A DNA stretch of 64,000 nucleotides from an uncultured Oscillospiraceae bacterium (GTDB lineage Bacteria > Bacillota > Clostridia > Oscillospirales > Acutalibacteraceae). The stretch is from positions 124,001-188,000 of the forward strand of contig CASFCH010000009.1 of assembly GCA_949293315.1 (NCBI GenBank), read 5' to 3'. This document shows, piece after piece, positions 1 through 9,066 of the stretch. The number at the start of each line of letters is the position of its first letter. Positions within the stretch are counted from its first letter, which is position 1. The position numbers were made by a program, and so were the translations under genes. Below the pieces are notes generated by a model. That model searched no databases. It saw nothing but the letters and a program-made list of their open reading frames with translations, and was not told the DNA's origin.

Positions 1-931
1 GGCGGCCGCTGCCGTCGATGGCGTCGTTTTCTATGGGAAGCCCTTCGTCCTTCTCCCACAGATCCGTCAGCAGGACGGCTTCCAGCCTTTCGGACAATTC
101 CGCGCTGCACAGCATCCGCAGCAGCTTTTCGCCCCTGCGGTCGTTGGTGAGGTAATGAAAATGCTCATAACTGCCGTCAAGGAGAAAATACTGCTTGCCG
201 CCGTCTCCGGTAAGGATAGCCGCCGCCAACTCCATGCTGTCTCCCAAAAGCAGGCCCTTTACAGATTCCGGTTCGTATTGCCCCGGCAGACGTTCCCGGC
301 AAAGGATGGTCTGCATCAGAGCCTTTGTACGCATCTCCGCCCGGTACTGCCATTTCATCAGAGAGCCGCCCAGGTTATATACCACAAAAACAGCGTTTTC
401 TGTCAGCAGGACGCCGACCGAACGGGCGCCTTTGATTTTGACGAATACCGTGCCCAGTTCTTTGATCTCGCGGGAATTGTAGAAAGCGGGAGCTGTGATG
501 AAAACCCCTGCACTTTCGTCCCACACAGGAGAAAAAATTTCGGGCTTCTCATCCCGGTAGACCGCCGCGCCCGCGTTCTGCATGGTGACGGTGGACTCGG
601 CAATGCGATGAAGGCGCAAACGGCGGGCGGCCTCACTTTTGATGTGGTTCGTTTCCGCCGCACCGGTCAGGAATGGAAAAAAACGTTCCGGCCGGTCGGC
701 TATGAGAAGTTCCTTTGCCTTTGCCGTCAGACGGTATCCGCGCAGCCCGTCCTTGTAAAAGGTGCGGAGGAGACGTTTTCGCTTTAGCTCCTTCACAACA
801 TTTTCCTTGTAATAGTCTCCACCGGGCAGACGGGAAAGCTGGCCGGCCGGAAGTTCGCCGGATATGGCGATAAGCTCCAGAAGACGATAGCCCGCCGTGT
901 GTCTGCCGGGAAGTATTTGCGGGGATGGAAT
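1..931 (-). CDS. Winged-helix protein of the ICE (partial, 3' end outside window)
   Basis: An open frame of about 310 codons runs off the left edge. The first 75 residues look like a winged helix-turn-helix (TAGYRLLELIAISGELPAG, then KENVVKELKRKRLL, then GYRLTAKAKELL). The rest is a mixed alpha/beta region with no family I recognise. The frame opens after a TGA at 947-949. It has no ATG, GTG or TTG near its beginning, but GGGAGG at 940-945 lies eight bases before an ATT codon (929-931), so ATT is the most likely start. It follows the DUF6100 gene by about 140 bases on the same strand. DNA binding in element control or replication is inferred. Confidence 0.6.
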   Translation of the reverse strand, partial: MPSPQILPGRHTAGYRLLELIAISGELPAGQLSRLPGGDYYKENVVKELKRKRLLRTFYKDGLRGYRLTAKAKELLIADRPERFFPFLTGAAETNHIKSEAARRLRLHRIAESTVTMQNAGAAVYRDEKPEIFSPVWDESAGVFITAPAFYNSREIKELGTVFVKIKGARSVGVLLTENAVFVVYNLGGSLMKWQYRAEMRTKALMQTILCRERLPGQYEPESVKGLLLGDSMELAAAILTGDGGKQYFLLDGSYEHFHYLTNDRRGEKLLRMLCSAELSERLEAVLLTDLWEKDEGLPIENDAIDGSGR

Positions 932-1072
932 ATCGGACGCCTCCCTTCATAAAAATTACCCAGTTACGATTGACCTGGGTAAAAATCTGTTTTCGACTTG
1001 CCGGCTGGATGCGGGCAAAGCCGTATTTTTCATGCCGATTTCCCGCGTCCCGTTTTGAAGCCCCGGAAAATG

Positions 1073-1735
1073 CTAAAAATCGGATATGGATTTCAGGCGG
1101 TTTTCACGCTCTGCGATCCATTCAAAAAAGCGTTCCTTTCCCATAACGGAGATGCAGGTACAATCCTGTTCGCCCAGCTCCGTCGTATTGTAGGCATCGC
1201 ATAAAAGGCCGCTGTCATCTTCCATGACGAAAGCGGCAATCACATCCAGCAGCTGCTTCAATTCCAGATTGTCGTAATCCCTTACCCGTGACAAGGGAAG
1301 CTCTTTGCTGTAAATATGGGAAAAGCAAATCACACAATGCTGAAACTTCGGCAGTTCATGGCTGTCCGCGTATTGGCTCAGGGTGAAGTACAGCGGATCC
1401 GTCAGAAACTCTGAATTTTTCCGTCCCTTCCTCTTGGAGATCAGGCGGGGAAGAAAGATATTCAGTACACCGTCTTTTTCAGAAATCCGAATGCCCTGTA
1501 CGACACCGGCAGAAGTAAGATACTCGGACTTTTTCATGTTCGTGCTGCCATACAGCAGATGCCGCATCTTACAGGCAATCAATTCGCTGTGAAGCGCGGC
1601 GTCGGTTGAAAGCATCCCGTAATTGTCCGGGTATCGCTCTATATCCGTATTGTTCATCGCGCACAGCGTATTGGACAGCTTGGAGATATCCGCAAGCAGA
1701 CTGTTTATGTATTTTGAAATATGTGCTCGGTTCAA
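1073..1735 (-). CDS. DUF6100 family protein of the ICE
   Basis: This 220-residue soluble protein has no signal peptide or membrane segment. I recognise it as the DUF6100 type found in Clostridia conjugative elements; its biochemical role is unknown. The start is TTG, overlapping the last bases of the DUF5697 gene (TTGA overlap at 1732-1735), so the two are translationally coupled. The N-terminus is helical (about residues 1-60) and the middle is rich in charged strands. The C-terminal part has two cysteines in a short run (residues near 185-200), which may be structural. The family call rests on remembered sequence resemblance and gene context. Confidence 0.6.
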   Translation of the reverse strand: MNRAHISKYINSLLADISKLSNTLCAMNNTDIERYPDNYGMLSTDAALHSELIACKMRHLLYGSTNMKKSEYLTSAGVVQGIRISEKDGVLNIFLPRLISKRKGRKNSEFLTDPLYFTLSQYADSHELPKFQHCVICFSHIYSKELPLSRVRDYDNLELKQLLDVIAAFVMEDDSGLLCDAYNTTELGEQDCTCISVMGKERFFEWIAERENRLKSISDF

Positions 1736-2271
1736 TAAGGTTCCTCCTGTTTCTGCTTAAAATACTGAATTTCGCCCGTGTCTGTTACCGTGCAGAAAGC
1801 GGCGGGATCGGAGACACGGAGCCGGGCAATCTGCTCTGCGTCCTCGACAATAAAAATCCGTCTGCCGTCCTCTTCGCCGGACTGGGAGAGCGCGTGTTCA
1901 ATCAGCGCCTCCTTATCCGGCGGGACACAGATGATTTCATAGGTTTCGCCGTCTGCAAAAAAGATGATTTTTGTCGGGAAGTCATCGGGGGAATGGTATT
2001 CCGCCCGATCTGCGAAATCCGCCAGCACCCACAGGGCGGCCAGCATCTCCCGGTCCGTCTCAAAGTCTGAACTGTCGTAGAATATATCGGCCTGCGGATC
2101 ATGAAAAATCCGTCCTTGCCTTGTTAAATAGGAAAGTAGGTTATCCAGCACCGTCCTGTCTTTGTTGGGATAAAGCCGGTACACCTGCTCGCGCCGGATA
2201 CAGTGATAGTTGGATATATCCCGCAATAGCCCGGCGGCCTCTTTGCCGTAAAGCTGTTCCCGTGTTTTCAT
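1732..2271 (-). CDS. DUF5697 family protein of the ICE
   Basis: This is a 179-residue soluble protein. Residues 8-55 form a helix-turn-helix-like segment (LLRDISNYHCIRREQVYRLY, then DNLLSYLTRQGRI). The C-terminal half resembles a small alpha/beta domain ending in a hydrophobic strand (RRIFIVEDAEQ). The DUF5697 family occurs almost only in conjugative elements next to VirB4 genes, as here. The start ATG has a good site (GGAG, nine bases upstream). The gene ends in a four-base overlap with DUF6100 and lies 77 bases after virB4, probably in the same transcript. A regulatory DNA-binding role is an inference. Confidence 0.6.
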   Translation of the reverse strand: MKTREQLYGKEAAGLLRDISNYHCIRREQVYRLYPNKDRTVLDNLLSYLTRQGRIFHDPQADIFYDSSDFETDREMLAALWVLADFADRAEYHSPDDFPTKIIFFADGETYEIICVPPDKEALIEHALSQSGEEDGRRIFIVEDAEQIARLRVSDPAAFCTVTDTGEIQYFKQKQEEPY

Positions 2272-2348
2272 TATTCCACATCTCCTTCAATGCGTATTAA
2301 ATCCGTAAAAAGACCGCATACGGACGGCTAATACGTATTCCTTCCGTA

Positions 2349-5345
2349 TTAAGCCTGTGTTGCCGTCTGCTGAAGCTTTCGCTGTTCGACCAGCTCTTGC
2401 AACTCACGACGGTCGGTGGTGATAAGGGATTTTTCCAAATCACTGCACTTAAACTCCACTGTGATATTGTTGTTGTTTGAGCTAATCAGCCCGTTACCCC
2501 TCTCAAAATGGGTAATCTCCATCACTTCGGCTTCAGAAAGGTGCAGGACGTCCTGCACCCGCTGAGCCTCTTCGTCTTCCAGATTGAGCACAACTTTGGT
2601 CTTGCAGTTGTTGATGATGCCTTTCCCGTATTTCCCGTTCTCCAGCGCGAAAAAGTCGTTCAGATCCTGGGTGGCGCAAATTGCGCTGCCGCCATACCCT
2701 CGAATGATTTTGAAAATCTCCAGCACATACTCGGCGGCCAGGCTGTTTCCGCCGCCGCCGATGAGCTGCCAGCACTCGTCGATAAAGATCGCCTTTTCCA
2801 TCGTCCGGTTTTCCTTCGCTTTATCCCAGACGAAATCGACCGCCACGAACATACCGGCGGTCAGCAGATCGCCGCTCAGTTCCGATATATCCAGCACCGT
2901 GTACTTATTGGACAAATCCACATTGGTCTGCTGATTGAACGAGCGGGCCGAGCCGTGGACAAGACGGTTTAAGATATTTGCCAGCCGTTTGGTTTCCGGC
3001 GAGGCAACCAGTACCTCGTACAAATCGCCCAGTATAGGCATCTCCCGATAATGGCCCGGATTTTTCGGATCGTCCAGAGAAGTGTTATCGTGGGTGATGC
3101 CCTTTTGGTTGTAGGTCTTAATCATCGCTTCGTCTAAAAGCTGACGTTCTTCGTGATTCATATCCGGTATCAAAAGAGAAAAGAAGATGTGCAGCTGCTG
3201 GATTTTGGAGGCCAGCGCCGACTTTTCCAAGGCGCCGCCTTCCAGCAGTTCGTCCACCGATGTATCAACCGGCCGAATCTCCATGATATTGATGCAGTTT
3301 TTTGACGCCGGACTGATTTGAATGAACTCGCCGCCGATGTTCTTGCAGGCCCGGTGAAACTCATGACCCTTGAGGGGCGCGACGATAAACACCTGGATAC
3401 CCTTGCGCCGCATCCGCAGCGCCATGAGCTGCATGGTAAAGGTTTTTCCCGCGCCGCTGGTTCCCAGGATCGCCATGTTCGCGTTCTTGTAGACCTTGGA
3501 ATTGAAAATATCCACGATGACGAGGGAATTGTTGATTTTGTTTGTCCCGAGCAGGATACCGTTGTCATCGCACAGCTCGAAAGCCGTAAACGGGTAGCAG
3601 CTTGCGGCGCCGGCCGTCAGCACGTTGCGCTTGGAGCGCCCAAACAGATGCTTTTCCAAACTGGTGAGCGGCAGCGCCGACAAAAAAGCCTGCTCTTCCC
3701 GAAAAGAGCAGGCGCTTACTGCTAAATCCTGAGAGACCAGCAGCTTTTTCATTTCACGCTCCCGCCATTCCAGATCTTCCGGCGTTTCGGCGGTGATGGT
3801 GATAAGGATATTCATGTAGTAAAAGTCCTCATTGTTGGCAAGGCCGTCTTTCAAAAAATAGCCACTGCGGATCGCCCCGTCCAGGTCGTCAAAATCGGTG
3901 TTGGTATCGCTGGTCTCTTTGATTTTGGAACGGTTGATCCGCAGCTGCTGGCCCAGCTTATGCACCATACGTTCTTTGGGCTGCTTTGCCAAATACAGAT
4001 CGATGTCGATGCCGTCGCCTGCGTTCACCAGCAGGCTTAACCATCCAGCCGTAACACGGGACTTATACCCGTCAGACGGAATCAGCAGATACGAATGGTA
4101 CAGCCCGTCAATGCAGATGTATTTTGCGTGAGTGAAATCAATGGTTTTCGGTGCAAAAAATTCGGTGCAAGGGATAGCGTCCGTGTTTTTTCCTTGCTCT
4201 ACATATCTGGTGACAATATCCTGTACGCGGGCAGGCAGCGGAACATCGGAGCTTTCCTGCCGGCAAAGAATGTTATACAGCACATCCACCGTGAACTCGT
4301 CCTCGTTTTCCGGCATCAGCACTTCGTTCCCGCACTGCTTCAGATAATTGACTGCGGTGCGGGCTGCCACCTGCAAGGTGGATACCGCATCCGCCTCCTC
4401 ATCGCCGCCGTGGCGCCCGAATGCTTCATATTCAAAGATAACGAAAAAGCGGCGGGTCGTCGCTTCGCGGGAACCGATGCGCCCCACCAGCTTCAGGTAA
4501 TCCTCCTGGAGCATATGACAGTGGGGGTCTGTCTCCCGTTCCATCTCCCTGCGCACGATTTCCGTATGCTTGTTGATGTCCGCACGCTTTGTCAGCACCT
4601 TAAACTGGATTTTTACAGGAGAAATTTTCAAGTAACTAATAAAGGAATAGATAATGCTGCGCTGCTCTCTGGCGCTGCGCAGCAGGAAATTGATCGGCTC
4701 CACTTCAAGAACCTTGACGTACCGGTGGTCTTTGGTGTAGATAATGCCGTTTTCAATCTTTTCAATGGGAAGATAGGCAGCCACCGGATTCAAAAATTCT
4801 GGTTCGGACTGCAGGCGGCGTGGCCGCGCCCTTTCTTTCCGCTGTTTTTGTTCCTTTGGCGCGGTTTCCCTGGCCGGTTTTTCTTTTTTGGTTTTAGCCG
4901 ACCGTTTCCGGATAACCCCCAGAATCTCAGCCATCATGGACGGCTCTTTGTCTTTGCTCTCGCTCTTCTTCTCTTCACGAGCCGCTTTCTTAACCGGCTT
5001 CTCTTTTTTCACCGGTTTTGCAGGCGTTTCCTTTTCAGGAATGATGCCCACCACACACCGGTTTTTCAGCCACTTGAAGAAGGCAAAAATAAAGGACGAC
5101 AAACACTCGCCCGATACACCAAATAGCCCAAGTAATGTAAGGGGGAGGGCGGTCAGGCACAAAACAATGATCCGCGTCGTCAGCGGTATATTCAGCAGGA
5201 AAACCGGCAAGCCTGCCCCTATGGCAAGGACGCCGGCCTCGATTGCGTTGCGTAACTTAAAAAGCCCGCCGAACAGGGTAGAACCCTCAATGAAATTCGG
5301 CGGGATCGTATAGGTTTCAAATTCAGAATCTTTTTGCTTGCTCAT
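2349..5345 (-). CDS. PrgI-VirB4 fusion, conjugal transfer ATPase
   Basis: This 998-residue protein powers type IV secretion at the inner membrane. Residues about 10-95 look like the small membrane protein PrgI (two hydrophobic helices after PPNFIEGSTLFGG). They are followed by a Lys/Glu-rich linker (about 100-185) with KP and KKE repeats, then a VirB4/TraC-type N-domain and the ATPase. Walker A is GTSGAGKT near residue 626 and Walker B is AIFIDECWQ near 850; the later ATQDLND stretch is typical of VirB4. In related elements PrgI and VirB4 are usually separate genes, so the fusion is notable. The ATG at 5345 was chosen because GGAGG lies five bases before it. The gene begins nine bases after the C39 gene ends. 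Confidence 0.92.
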   Translation of the reverse strand: MSKQKDSEFETYTIPPNFIEGSTLFGGLFKLRNAIEAGVLAIGAGLPVFLLNIPLTTRIIVLCLTALPLTLLGLFGVSGECLSSFIFAFFKWLKNRCVVGIIPEKETPAKPVKKEKPVKKAAREEKKSESKDKEPSMMAEILGVIRKRSAKTKKEKPARETAPKEQKQRKERARPRRLQSEPEFLNPVAAYLPIEKIENGIIYTKDHRYVKVLEVEPINFLLRSAREQRSIIYSFISYLKISPVKIQFKVLTKRADINKHTEIVRREMERETDPHCHMLQEDYLKLVGRIGSREATTRRFFVIFEYEAFGRHGGDEEADAVSTLQVAARTAVNYLKQCGNEVLMPENEDEFTVDVLYNILCRQESSDVPLPARVQDIVTRYVEQGKNTDAIPCTEFFAPKTIDFTHAKYICIDGLYHSYLLIPSDGYKSRVTAGWLSLLVNAGDGIDIDLYLAKQPKERMVHKLGQQLRINRSKIKETSDTNTDFDDLDGAIRSGYFLKDGLANNEDFYYMNILITITAETPEDLEWREREMKKLLVSQDLAVSACSFREEQAFLSALPLTSLEKHLFGRSKRNVLTAGAASCYPFTAFELCDDNGILLGTNKINNSLVIVDIFNSKVYKNANMAILGTSGAGKTFTMQLMALRMRRKGIQVFIVAPLKGHEFHRACKNIGGEFIQISPASKNCINIMEIRPVDTSVDELLEGGALEKSALASKIQQLHIFFSLLIPDMNHEERQLLDEAMIKTYNQKGITHDNTSLDDPKNPGHYREMPILGDLYEVLVASPETKRLANILNRLVHGSARSFNQQTNVDLSNKYTVLDISELSGDLLTAGMFVAVDFVWDKAKENRTMEKAIFIDECWQLIGGGGNSLAAEYVLEIFKIIRGYGGSAICATQDLNDFFALENGKYGKGIINNCKTKVVLNLEDEEAQRVQDVLHLSEAEVMEITHFERGNGLISSNNNNITVEFKCSDLEKSLITTDRRELQELVEQRKLQQTATQA

Positions 5346-5354
5346 CAATGCCTC

Positions 5355-6749
5355 CTATCCGATAATCCAGAATGGGCCGCCTGCTGCCGCTCCTTCCCGA
5401 GCTTCATCGAGGATGATGGATAAATCCCATTCCTGCTCGCTTCGCTGATAGCTTGCCGGGTCTGCCACCAGGATTTTTTCATCCCGGACGCCCCGCAGGA
5501 CAATGAAATGGCCTGAATTGGTGAAATGCCCTTCGTCCATCAGCGCAACGATCAGTTTCCCATCACTGAGGGCGTCTGCGATTTTCTGGCCTTCATCTTT
5601 GCCGCAGCCCTCCACCGGTAAATCCCATGCTTTGGCGGCAGCGGGTATCAAAGCATGATAGGAGCCGTTGCCCGACGCCCAGTAGCCGTGTTCATACGAC
5701 CACCTTGCCATTTCTATCGGATCAACGGTTTCGTCGGTGAGAGAAGAAACGACAATCGCCATCGCGGTAGGGCCGCAGCCATAGCCTCCGATGTCGTCCG
5801 TCCCATAAGGCTTATCGGCATAGCGTTCATCGAGCTGATTGAAGTAAACCACTTCGGTCTGCCCGTCAGTGAACTTAATATCGCCAAGAGAACTGATAGC
5901 TTCATATCCATTCGGCAGGCGCTGGAACATGCCGTCTCCCAAAAACAGGCTCAGGTTTTGGGCGTAGTTGTTCGCCAGCTCCTTTTGCTCGGCGTTCAGG
6001 TGGAACACATTGTCGGCAAAATAATCCTCGCCGTTATAGACGATGGTATACACCATCCAGTCCTCTGTTACTGTGGTTGAAGTTTCGGTTTCCTTGCCAG
6101 TGCTGGCATCCACCGTTACCGTTACTTCTACCCGCGTCCGGGTTTCTTCCTTCGATGTAAAGGAATACAGCTCCCCTTTGGCCTTCCGCAGGGTGGACTC
6201 CATATCGTCAAAGGTAATGGATTCAAAATCCTCGTTTTTGGAGGCGCAGAACTGGGAGACAAAGGCGTTGGCATTATATGCCGGCGCATTCTCATGGGGA
6301 TTGATGATTTCCCGCTGGTCGGCGCCGGACGATGAAAAATCATCCTCGATTTCTACCAGCACATCTTCCAGGGCTTCAGACAGCACATCACTCACGGAAT
6401 TGGTTATATCTGTCATGTTTTCTGTGATATAGGCGCTGTCGTTTAAGACAGGCACGGTCGGGTCGTCCGGGGTAAAAGCATCCACCAGCCCGCCGAAAAT
6501 GAGGGCGGGCAGCATGAGGATAAACAAAACAGGCAAGAGAAAAATCAAAGCAACCACAAGAATGATTTTCCCAATCAGATGCCGGTTGCCCCATACCAGC
6601 CCGGCTACCGCGCCGTATGGCCCGCCGGCAGCAGCGCCTTTGGCGGCCCCGGCTATCGCTTTCCCGGTCTTGACCGCACCGCGTACCGTGTTGGCGGCCT
6701 GTGCGCTTTTAGCGGCCAGATTAGAATTGTTGTTTTTTTCTTCCGCCAT
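5355..6749 (-). CDS. Membrane-anchored C39-like cysteine peptidase of the transfer system
   Basis: This 464-residue protein has an Ala/Gly-rich N-terminal segment, one strong membrane helix (about 59-87) and an extracellular part. The C-terminal domain from about residue 300 is a C39-like peptidase fold. The nucleophile motif is GGYGCGPTA (Cys near 325), the histidine lies in SGHFIVLRG (near 410), and an aspartate follows in VADPASY. In Gram-positive conjugation systems a membrane-anchored wall hydrolase (VirB1/Orf14-like) sits at this place. Here the papain-like domain is present, but I see no lysozyme or NlpC/P60 domain. The start ATG overlaps the upstream stop by one base (TGATG). A role in cell-wall opening or protein processing is inferred. 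Confidence 0.75.
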   Translation of the reverse strand: MAEEKNNNSNLAAKSAQAANTVRGAVKTGKAIAGAAKGAAAGGPYGAVAGLVWGNRHLIGKIILVVALIFLLPVLFILMLPALIFGGLVDAFTPDDPTVPVLNDSAYITENMTDITNSVSDVLSEALEDVLVEIEDDFSSSGADQREIINPHENAPAYNANAFVSQFCASKNEDFESITFDDMESTLRKAKGELYSFTSKEETRTRVEVTVTVDASTGKETETSTTVTEDWMVYTIVYNGEDYFADNVFHLNAEQKELANNYAQNLSLFLGDGMFQRLPNGYEAISSLGDIKFTDGQTEVVYFNQLDERYADKPYGTDDIGGYGCGPTAMAIVVSSLTDETVDPIEMARWSYEHGYWASGNGSYHALIPAAAKAWDLPVEGCGKDEGQKIADALSDGKLIVALMDEGHFTNSGHFIVLRGVRDEKILVADPASYQRSEQEWDLSIILDEAREGAAAGGPFWIIG

Positions 6750-7669
6750 CAGATTCTATCCTTTCGTTTCGGCGGATCAGGCAGTTTTTTTACAATGCTT
6801 TCGTTGTAGGCAATATTGCCGTCCGGCGCTTTATAGGGCTTACGCTCTACCGTATCAGCCGCGTACTGCTTGTACCAGGTCGTCCCATCGGCGGCTGTCA
6901 CCGTGGAATACTCCCCGCTGGGTGCCATATACTGGTCGGCATGGTACATCCCTATGGCGATCCCTTCCGGGTGTTCTGAAGAAGTCTCAGTCGCCATGAT
7001 CCGCCCGCCGCCAATTTCTACATTGGAAAAGTTGGGCACGTCTTCCGCACCTTCTCCCAAAGCGGTATAGCCCAGATAGGAAGACAAAGCAGCAGAAGCT
7101 TTTTCCCCAGTCATGGAGCCGGTAGTCGAGATATTGCCGGTTGCCACCGTGCCGATGACGCGGTTGGCGAAACCGCCGCCCTTTTCCAACGAGGAAGCAA
7201 AGGCCTTGCCGCCAAGACCGCCTTCCTTGCTGCCGGTGGCGCTTTTGACCGCGCTGTTCCGGAAGCTGCGGCTGACAACACCGGCAAGCCCGCCGCTGGC
7301 AAATCCGCCGCCGGAAGACCCGCCGGACGAAGCACCGCTGCGGGAGCCGCCCCCGCCGTGCCCGCCGAAGGATTTGACCGATGCTATGCCGCGGGCGGCT
7401 ATCATGGCTTCCGCCAGCATGGAGCCGCCAGTATGTCCCACATTGATGCCCAGCGATGACATAAAGCTGTCGATCTTCTGGGATACTTTCAAAAAGCCGA
7501 TGGCGCAGAGAAACCAGATAAAGATATTTCCCGTAACGCCCTCCCGGCCCATGGCATTTACCTGCTGCTGTACCTCGGCTTCCGTCACCGCAACGGCGGG
7601 AACGGAAAGCATACTGGTAAAAACCAGTGTCAGCGCAAAGGCAAGCAGGATTTTTCGTGTTTTTCGCAT
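6749..7669 (-). CDS. Glycine-rich membrane protein of the conjugation module
   Basis: This 306-residue protein begins with a Sec signal or membrane helix (about 5-28), then a second hydrophobic helix (about 45-62, NIFIWFLCAIGFL). A Gly/Ser-rich stretch follows (about 100-150), then a hydrophilic tail containing TWYKQYAAD. The start ATG at 7669 was preferred over an upstream GTG because GGAGG lies eight bases before it. It sits between the TrbL-like gene and the C39 gene, 15 bases after the former, so it is part of the transfer operon. I do not recognise a named family. A channel or pilus-associated role is inferred from context. Confidence 0.6.
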   Translation of the reverse strand: MRKTRKILLAFALTLVFTSMLSVPAVAVTEAEVQQQVNAMGREGVTGNIFIWFLCAIGFLKVSQKIDSFMSSLGINVGHTGGSMLAEAMIAARGIASVKSFGGHGGGGSRSGASSGGSSGGGFASGGLAGVVSRSFRNSAVKSATGSKEGGLGGKAFASSLEKGGGFANRVIGTVATGNISTTGSMTGEKASAALSSYLGYTALGEGAEDVPNFSNVEIGGGRIMATETSSEHPEGIAIGMYHADQYMAPSGEYSTVTAADGTTWYKQYAADTVERKPYKAPDGNIAYNESIVKKLPDPPKRKDRI

Positions 7670-7684
7670 TGAAATCACCTCCGG

Positions 7685-8395
7685 TCAAAGCGAAAGTGGA
7701 TTAGATAAAAAGGTGCCGACCATACTGGTAAACAGCCGCAGGCACCAGGCGTTCATGATCAATAAGAAGATTTGTCCGCCCAGCATCCGGCACCAGCTTT
7801 TGAATATTCCCGATGTAGTCTGCGACGCTCCCATCGCAAAGGCGACTGGAGCGGTGAATACCAGCACGCCGAGCAAGATGTAGCGCTCGGCCGCTTCAAA
7901 CAGCAGCTTGATATAGTTCCATGCCATAATCAGCACAAGAATGAGCGCGATAATGGCAACCGCGCCGCTGGCGCATACACCGAGAATTACGGTAATTGCC
8001 GAATTGAAGTTGGCAAAATCCAGTGGCGGCAAAGAGGAAGAAATTACCCATTGATAAGGCGTTCCGCCGATTTTGAGAATAGTGCTTACAATCTCATCCG
8101 AGAAGTAGGCCAATAGAATAAAAAGCACCGAGCGGATAGACAGCTTCACCGGGTCTTCCGCCTCAAGCCCTGCGGCTAAACCGTAATTCCGGAAAAGCTG
8201 CCACACCCAGTTTAAGAGGATCAGGCCGATTGCAAGCGCCACAAAGATGTTATACATGGTCTGGGCTGCCGGGAAATACCGTAAAAATGTACCCATATCG
8301 CAGCCCAGTGCGCCTAAAACCGACGTGCTGATTAAGTCCAGCCCGTGCATGACTTGTTCCGCTATCCACGCCACAATCCCGTCTAATATGCCCAC
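7685..8395 (-). CDS. TrbL/VirB6-like conjugal transfer membrane protein
   Basis: This 236-residue polytopic membrane protein has about six hydrophobic helices (around 50-75, 95-110, 130-165, 170-190, 205-230). It resembles the TrbL/VirB6 family, whose members form the inner-membrane channel of type IV secretion systems. The start is GTG, with GGAGG eight bases upstream. It lies between the small VirB2-like gene and the glycine-rich membrane protein, the usual order in Clostridia ICEs. The Gly-Ala segment in the middle (VCASGAVAIIALILVLI) is typical of the family's core helices. Confidence 0.75.
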   Translation of the reverse strand: MGILDGIVAWIAEQVMHGLDLISTSVLGALGCDMGTFLRYFPAAQTMYNIFVALAIGLILLNWVWQLFRNYGLAAGLEAEDPVKLSIRSVLFILLAYFSDEIVSTILKIGGTPYQWVISSSLPPLDFANFNSAITVILGVCASGAVAIIALILVLIMAWNYIKLLFEAAERYILLGVLVFTAPVAFAMGASQTTSGIFKSWCRMLGGQIFLLIMNAWCLRLFTSMVGTFLSNPLSL

Positions 8396-8435
8396 GGCAT
8401 CACCCTCCCTTCAAAATTGCCGGGATTGTTGGCGC

Positions 8436-8819
8436 TTACGGGGACGACCACTGGCCGCCGGCAAAGAAGGGCGTGATGTAGCTGACGATGAAGCCCAGGC
8501 CGTTTAAAATCGCCCAGGTGATAACAATCCGCTTGAGCCAGGCGCGGGCCTCGTCCACCGTCTTGCCCGACTTGGAAAAATTCATCATCAGTAACGCGAT
8601 GGATGCTGTGACAACCGCCGCAATCGTGGAAATCAGTAGGATCTGGTTATAGACGTCCTTCATGATTTCTTCCGCTTTTTGCCACACGGTAGTCGCCGCA
8701 AAAGCCTGCTGGGAAAAGCACGCCAACATACACACCGTCAGAAACGCCATGTATAGGACACGGCTGTAGTTGATATGCCTGCGGGGCTTGGGCGGCGTTG
8801 AAACTGGTTTGTTTTTCAA
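8436..8819 (-). CDS. VirB2/TrbC-like small membrane protein
   Basis: This protein of about 127 residues has a Lys/Arg-rich N-terminus, a signal-like helix (YMAFLTVCMLACFSQQAFA) and two further hydrophobic helices. The last pair is separated by a charged loop (NFSKSGKTVDEARAWLKRI). That layout fits TrbC/VirB2 pilin-like subunits. The start chosen is TTG at 8819, because GGAGG lies eight bases before it; a longer frame to 8957 crosses a terminator hairpin and is unlikely. It is the first gene of the transfer block, and a terminator just upstream separates it from tspO. Confidence 0.65.
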   Translation of the reverse strand: MKNKPVSTPPKPRRHINYSRVLYMAFLTVCMLACFSQQAFAATTVWQKAEEIMKDVYNQILLISTIAAVVTASIALLMMNFSKSGKTVDEARAWLKRIVITWAILNGLGFIVSYITPFFAGGQWSSP

Positions 8820-8898
8820 TGCACAATCCTCCTTTGAAAATAAGTAAAGCCGCCCACAGAATGGACGGCCTGCCGGTCGGAAGCAGGAAGAAGGCAAT

Positions 8899-8930
8899 AA
8901 AAAAACACCATTCGTCAAAATGGGTGTTTT
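8899..8930 (-). terminator. Terminator after the tspO gene
   Basis: An inverted repeat (AAACACCATT against AATGGGTGTTT, with one bulged base) is followed on the minus strand by a run of seven T residues. It lies about 140 bases after the tspO stop and about 80 bases before the VirB2-like start, so it should end the upstream transcript before the transfer block. Confidence 0.7.
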
Positions 8931-9066
8931 CACTGCCTGTTCCGGCTCTCGATACAATTTTCAGCATACTCATTTTAACATAGGGGGATTTACGCCTCAA
9001 TCGCAAAACCGAGCCAATGTACTGCCAATTATCTGCCTTTTTCAGATTTCTCGAAAAAAACCGCGT

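Noticed and set aside
633..950. A 105-codon minus-strand frame starting with ATG at 950
   Set aside because: It has no ribosome site before its ATG and turns into Arg/Ser-rich noise, whereas the neighbouring frame gives a winged-helix protein.
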